Assembly (NCBI GenBank): GCA_963785255.1
Contig: CAWAUR010000017.1
Coordinates: 487,986 to 551,985, forward strand
Direction of reading: 5' to 3'
DNA length: 64,000 bases
Source: Bog-159 sp963785255
Lineage (GTDB): Bacteria > Acidobacteriota > Terriglobia > Bryobacterales > Bryobacteraceae
In this document: positions 59,564 through 64,000 of the stretch, in pieces
Layout of the letters: each line of letters opens with the position of its first letter
How positions within the stretch are numbered: position 1 is the first letter of the stretch
Made by a program: the position numbers and the translations under genes
The notes under the pieces: generated by a model
The model's database searches: none
Told to the model about the DNA's origin: nothing
What the model saw: only the letters and a program-made list of their open reading frames with translations

Positions 59564-61901
59564 TCACGGCTTTTGCTGCTCGATTTGCTGAACGACCTTA
59601 TCCCCATCGGTGTCCTGTGACCTCCTGCTCTGTTGAAATGCGCCATTCGCCGCCGCCACCGGGTCCATCGAGCCCGCCGCGTCGGCGGCGACGAAAGCGG
59701 CCGCAGCCGTGCCCAACGCCTCCAACGAGCTGACCTTATCGGCGCCCGAGTAAACGCCTACCACGAACGTGTACGGGCTGTCCTCCGTGTACTGGCCCAT
59801 GATCGCCTGCGAATCGCATGCGAAGAGCGCTACGGTGTTGGCGGATACCGTAACGCCGTTGTAAGTCGCGCTCAGCGATTCTGTATCCGTTTGCGAAACC
59901 GTCCCCGCCGAGATTCCGTTAAACAACTCGACACCATTCGTGCCCTCCACGTCGTTGTGCGTCGAATGGCCCACAAAGACAGCGCGCGTGTCGGGCTCCC
60001 CCAAGGCTTTATCCCAGTTCTCAAGCGTCGCTTCATTTCCCTGGAAGACCTGCAGCGTGTGGCCGTTGGCATTAGCCGCCAACTCCGCCGACCTCCAATC
60101 GCCGCTCGCGGCCTCAGGGGCTGCGATGAAGACTTTGTAGTCGTCCAGGCCGTCTGGGTCCACGCCGTTCAGGGGGTTGTTCTCCACGAAGCCGTACTTA
60201 TTCCACTTCTGCGGAAAGCGGATTGTGCGAGGCGTGAATACCTTGCGGTCCACGCTGGTAAACCTCCCTTGCGCGTCGTGGAAATATCTGGCGTGGAAAA
60301 AGTCCAGGCCCGGCCCTTCGAGATCCCGCTGCTGGCCAGTGTACTTGTGCATCACGTTGTCGAACACGCCGTAGCCCAGCGCCGACGTCCGGTTACTCGT
60401 CGTCAGTTCCTCCCCGAATGGCAGAAAATCGTGACGCGCGGTTACGGCGGCGTTCTCGTCGGTAACTACCCTCGTGCTGCCCAGGTGATCCGTGGCGACA
60501 TAGCAGGTCAGGCAGGGCGGGGCGGCGGCTGCGTCGAGTATTCGGCCGCCAAGTCGCCCTTCGCGTCGTAGACGTAGGTTGTGGTTACACCGCCCGTCGT
60601 CTTCGTGACGCGCCGGCCGTCGCCGTCGTAGGTGTAAGTCGCCGTGCCATTACTTACGCTGGTGAATCCCGTCTGCCGGTTCTCCACGTCGTACGTCATC
60701 GTGAAGGGGCTGATGTATGTCTCGTTGCCATTGCTATCGTAACCGAAGTTGCCGGAGGCCAGCCGGTTGGTGACTGCGCTATAAACGTTGGACGTCACCG
60801 TGAGCGCCGAAAGGGAAAGCCCAGGGGGATTGGGCGATACCCAGCGATTGCCGTAAATGTCATAATTGAATGTCTCCGACCAAATCGTGCTCGACCCGGA
60901 CTTCTCCGTCGCCACATTCAGGCGGTTGTAACCGTCGTACGTGTACGTCTGCGTGGCGCTCAGGGTCCCGATGGACTGGCTCTGCAAGTTGCCGTTATTG
61001 TTGGTGCACGAGGCCGGCGGAGGCGTGCCGCAGTAGGAGAAACCCAGGTTCAACACGCTCGTGGAATCGGAGGTCGTGCCCAGCGTCACGCCGATGGGCT
61101 GCTGCCGGTAGGGATCGTAACTGCGGTTCTCCACTAATCCGTTGCCCAGCGTAAACTGGCTGATCGGCCCTTGCGACGCGTAGGTTATGGCGATGCGTAG
61201 TTGGTGGTCCCGCCGCCGGACGGCGCCCCCGCCAGCTTGGTGGCGCGGTTGGCGATGTCGTAGGTCCATGTGAACGTGCGGCCGGAAGGCTGCGTCATGG
61301 TCTTCATCGCGTTGGCCAGGTTGTAAGTGTAGCCGAACGGATAAGGGTTGCCCCCCGTGATCTGGCTGCTGCTCAGAATATCGCCCAGCGCACTGTACTT
61401 GCTGTAGTTCGTGGTGGAGGCGGAGGAAGTCACCTGCGTGAGACGGCCGACCAGATAGTTGGTTGCGCCGGAGGGCGCGGTGTTGCAGGGCGATTGTGTG
61501 TTGCCATCGTAACAGTAGTCGACGGTGGGGGTGTAATAGCTGGAGGAATAGGTGTACGTCTTTGAAGTGATCCGGTTCAGCGCGTCGTAAGCCAGAGTCG
61601 TGTCGTTGAGGTTCGAATCGGTCTTGTAAGTCAGATTGCCGTTGTTGTCGTAGGTATACGACGTCGTGCCGCCCTCGGGATTGGTGGCGCTTTTGAGCCG
61701 CGCCAGCGAATCGTACCCGAAGGCGCGCGACTGGGTGCCGGAGGGACAGAGGCCACTCACCAGCGCCGCGCCTTGGCAGACCAGCGTCAGGTCGTTCAGG
61801 GTGTCGTAGGCGTAGCTAGTGGTGGTGGTGTTCGCCTCCGTCACGCTGGTGATGCCGCCCAAAGCGTCGGTAAGGGTGATCGTCTTAGCGCGCAGCCTCA
61901 T
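59564..61901 (-). pseudogene. RHS-repeat protein with a caspase-like tip (RHS-D), frameshifted
   Basis: The ATG at 61901 opens MRLRAKTITLTDALG, the same short start as RHS-C. The frame breaks near 61190 (a deletion against RHS-B) and again near 60518, where the proline run QPPPPP has lost one base. Corrected, it is a normal RHS core. The tip after NGVDPDG reads DDYKVFIAAPEAASGDWRS, TRAVFVGHSTHNDVEGTNG and VSANTVALFACDSQAIMGQY: a His (GHS) and Cys (ACDS) placed as in caspase/CHAT-type peptidases. Tip codons 59564-60367 are uninterrupted. Confidence 0.7.
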
Positions 61902-61922
61902 AGCCGTCCCAGGGACTCAGAT

Positions 61923-62844
61923 CTATTGCGCCGGCATGTACCAGATCTGCAGCGCTCCGTTAGAGGTATTCTCCCACAACAAGTCCGCGACCCCATCGCC
62001 GTTGAAATCCGCCGCCGCCGCTAGCTTCCACGAATTGCTTTCCGTCACCTGCGCCGTGCTTCCATAGGTCGCGCCTTGCGACCCGCTCATCAGCCAGATC
62101 TCCGCCGCGCCCGAGCCGGGGTACTGCCACACCACGTCTGGGATGCCGTCCTTATTGAAATCCGCGCCCGCCGCCACGCGCCACGACGTGCTTCCCGACA
62201 CCGTGACCGCGCTGACGAGCACGGGGTCGGTCTCGCTGGTGCTTTCATACCAGAACTGCACCCCGCCGGCCACCGGATCTTCCCAAACGAGATAAGCGTT
62301 GCTGCCGCTGGTGGCATACTTAACGGCGGTCGCGATGCGCCAGGAGTTGCTGGTGGCTACGTTGGCGGCACCCTCGAAGGTCGCGCCGTTGGACCCGCCC
62401 ATGTACCAGATCTGCGCGGCCCCGTTCGATGTATTCTGCCAGACCAGATCGGGATGGCCGTCCGCGTTGAAATCGGCCGCGCCCACGATGTGCCAGGAGT
62501 TGCCGGTGGAGACGCTGGCCGAGCCGGTGATGGTGGCGCCGCCGGTGCCGCCCATGTACCAGATCTGCGCCGCGCCGGTGGACGGGCTTTGCCAGACCAG
62601 GTCGGGGACACCGTCGTTGTTGAAGTCGGCGGCGGCGACGACGCAGCAGGAGATGGTGACGCCGCTGCCGCTGCCCGCGGAGACGTCGGCGGGGGTAGCG
62701 GGGAACGGGGCGATCTGGTTCTCGATGGCGATGATGCGTCCGCCCAGGCGGACGTATTCCTTGCTCGAGGGATGGGGTCTGTCCGGGTAGCGCGGCGGCT
62801 AGGGACAGAAGTGCTGCGAGCGATGCTAGCGACAGTCGGGGCAT
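61923..62844 (-). pseudogene. Exported FG-GAP/VCBS-repeat protein, copy 2, frameshifted after the signal peptide
   Basis: The ATG at 62844 (AAGGAG upstream) opens a signal peptide (LASLAALLSLAAALPGQTPS), as in copy 1. An extra base near 62765 (TCCCTCGAGCAAGG against TCCCTAAGCAAGG) shifts the frame. From 62555 down the FG-GAP repeats are read normally (ADFNADGHPDLVWQNTSNGA). It starts one base after the immunity gene of RHS-E and ends 21 bases before RHS-D. Confidence 0.7.
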
Positions 62845-62845
62845 C

Positions 62846-63259
62846 CTATTTCTCCTTACCGGCTGGGGTGCGCCATTCGCGCGGAATCTCCAACTCAATG
62901 TCGAATTTCGTATCGTTGGGTGTCCGTCGGACAGTAACCTCGCGAGGTTGCCCCTTCCGGACGATGTCGACCCTACTCTCCGGGTCGTCGCAGAAGACCC
63001 GGTATACACCCGCGGCGACAAAAGCCTCGTATCGCCCCTCTATATCGGCGCGCACGCCGATCACGCAGCGCCGACAGTCCGCCCGCCGAAACAGCAAGTA
63101 TATGCCCGCCGCCGGGTCGCGGCTAGCTTCCTTGGTGTCAACGAAGAACACCTGCCCCTTCAACCGCCCCATGCCGTTGTAGAGCTCGTCCCTGTTCTCC
63201 GCGCGGCCGGGGCACAGCAACCCGAGAACCATGCCTAGGATGCAGATCAGGGGTCGCAT
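62846..63259 (-). CDS. Exported candidate immunity protein of RHS-E
   Basis: A 137-residue protein; the ATG overlaps the RHS-E stop (TGATG). The signal peptide is PLICILGMVLGLLCPGRAEN. The mature part (GQVFFVDTKEASRDPAAGIY, GVRADIEGRYEAFVAAGVYR VFC) resembles a carboxypeptidase-regulatory-like beta-sandwich with two cysteines nearby (CRRC). Tight coupling to a metalloprotease-like toxin tip suggests an immunity role in the periplasm. Confidence 0.6.
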   Translation of the reverse strand: MRPLICILGMVLGLLCPGRAENRDELYNGMGRLKGQVFFVDTKEASRDPAAGIYLLFRRADCRRCVIGVRADIEGRYEAFVAAGVYRVFCDDPESRVDIVRKGQPREVTVRRTPNDTKFDIELEIPREWRTPAGKEK

Positions 63260-64000
63260 CAGTTCACCCCCGCGCCGCCCACGTTGCGTTTTAGCCACTC
63301 AACCTGAACGTTTTTCTCTTTGGGCTGGCCGTGCTTGTCGAGCGTGCTCTCAGAATACGGAAGTGATAGCCATTGGCCGCCTAGAGGGCTCGACACATAC
63401 CCAGTTCGGCGAGGCAACCCCAGCGCGTCAGTGATCTTGTTAACGGCGTCGACCACCGGCCCGGTCGGCCCTTTTGTAGTAGGATCTCGCTGGAACTGTG
63501 GAAAAAGGTGGGCCACTTCATGCGCGAACACGGTGTTCAGAAATGTCTCCCGCGCGGCCTTGTCGCCGCCCGCCCACTTGTCGTCGCCGAAGTCCAACCG
63601 TATGAGGTCCGCCCGCAGGCGCTTCCCATTCCACTCCACGGTCGCGCCCCCTAGGCGAGACTGGCCAAAGACGATAGCCGGGTCGTTATTCGACACCTCG
63701 ACCTTGGCGAAGAACGTCGTTGAGTTGATCGCGTCGGTAAGGAACTGCGCGGCTTTCGCTACGTTTTTGTCTACTCCGGACGTGTCGACCGCGATGTACC
63801 CATCGTCCCCGATCGATGCGCAGCCGCTGCAGCCATATGTAAAGTCGAGTTGCGCGACGAGCTGGTCGGCATCGTCGTCCGAGAGGTCACCCGCATAGAT
63901 CTTGTCGCCGGTGGGGTCCACGTAACGAAAAGGGTTGTTCCGGGCGTATGCGTAGAGGTCCCAGCTCTGCGGGTCGCGTGACGTCGTGTCGCTGAGGAAG
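63259..64000 (-). CDS. RHS-repeat protein with an HExxH metalloprotease tip (RHS-E, partial at window edge)
   Basis: The frame is open to the window edge. At the edge it shows the end of the RHS core (DPQSWDLYAYARNNPFRYVD PTGDK). The tip then reads ADLIRLDFGDDKWAGGDKAA, FLNTVFAHEVAHLFPQFQRD: the HEVAH motif (HExxH) marks a zinc metalloprotease, with a further candidate metal ligand in the following 30 residues. The stop overlaps the next ATG. This tip shares no similarity with those of RHS-B, -C or -D. Confidence 0.8.
   Translation of the reverse strand, partial: FLSDTTSRDPQSWDLYAYARNNPFRYVDPTGDKIYAGDLSDDDADQLVAQLDFTYGCSGCASIGDDGYIAVDTSGVDKNVAKAAQFLTDAINSTTFFAKVEVSNNDPAIVFGQSRLGGATVEWNGKRLRADLIRLDFGDDKWAGGDKAARETFLNTVFAHEVAHLFPQFQRDPTTKGPTGPVVDAVNKITDALGLPRRTGYVSSPLGGQWLSLPYSESTLDKHGQPKEKNVQVEWLKRNVGGAGVN

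Noticed and set aside
1..64000. Search for tRNA, rRNA, riboswitch and CRISPR features
   Set aside because: No cloverleaf-compatible segment, rRNA-like block or regularly spaced repeat array was recognised by eye. A covariance-model scan would be needed to exclude them fully.

Overview
The window looks like a piece of an Acidobacteriota chromosome, probably Bryobacterales/Solibacter-like. This is an inference from gene content: high GC, exported tandem-repeat proteins of the GloVer type, quinoprotein-like and FG-GAP propellers, many RHS proteins, an ECF sigma factor of the type common in that phylum, and scraps of Y_Y_Y sensor and MacB-type permease genes. No rRNA, tRNA or CRISPR array was seen. 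Nearly all of it is accessory DNA: mobile elements, duplicated modules and many broken genes.

1-12 kb is a phage- or ICE-like element on the + strand. It holds the tail of a serine recombinase, a small HTH protein, an excisionase-like protein, and a tightly overlapping run ending in an element-encoded sigma-like factor and a large primase-helicase. A cluster of short repeats follows that could be an origin. After these come a ParB-like/DNA methyltransferase fusion, a DUF3489 protein and small phage-type HTH genes. 12-14.2 kb is the first of three near-identical units carrying a DUF927-type ATPase gene; the others lie at 27.2-29.0 and 35.6-37.6 kb.

14.5-19 kb is a graveyard of fragments: Sel1, phage terminase, WYL regulator, DNA polymerase exonuclease, RHS, OmpR-type regulator, decayed ECF sigma factor. 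It also contains one intact quinoprotein-like propeller. 19-34 kb is framed by two copies, in opposite orientation, of a two-gene exported cassette (a large propeller-like protein plus a GloVer/IPT protein). Between them lie an IS21-family element, a truncated DUF927 copy and transposase scraps. 33.9-35.3 kb is a second, partly decayed block of small phage-type genes.

37.7-44.8 kb holds an endosialidase-chaperone/adhesin-like repeat remnant joined to the C-terminal end of a BREX brxL gene, a long GloVer protein and a large exported protein of unknown function. 44.96-48.36 kb is a complete IS21-family element with matching terminal repeats, a 4-bp target duplication, istA, istB and a third gene encoding a CHC2/Toprim primase-like protein. 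Next come a divergent SRPBCC/TetR pair with a clear operator, a drmB (DISARM) fragment and an IS6 remnant.

50.3-64 kb is an RHS polymorphic-toxin array on the - strand. Nearly identical RHS cores carry different C-terminal tips, and each of four tips is followed by a different small gene that is a candidate immunity gene. FG-GAP proteins lie between modules. Three tips look like proteases (papain-like His/Cys, caspase-like His/Cys, HExxH) and their partner proteins carry export signals; the fourth tip has a partner without a signal peptide. Several RHS cores are frameshifted, and one toxin tip is interrupted by an in-frame TAG, so the array is at least partly decayed or switched off.
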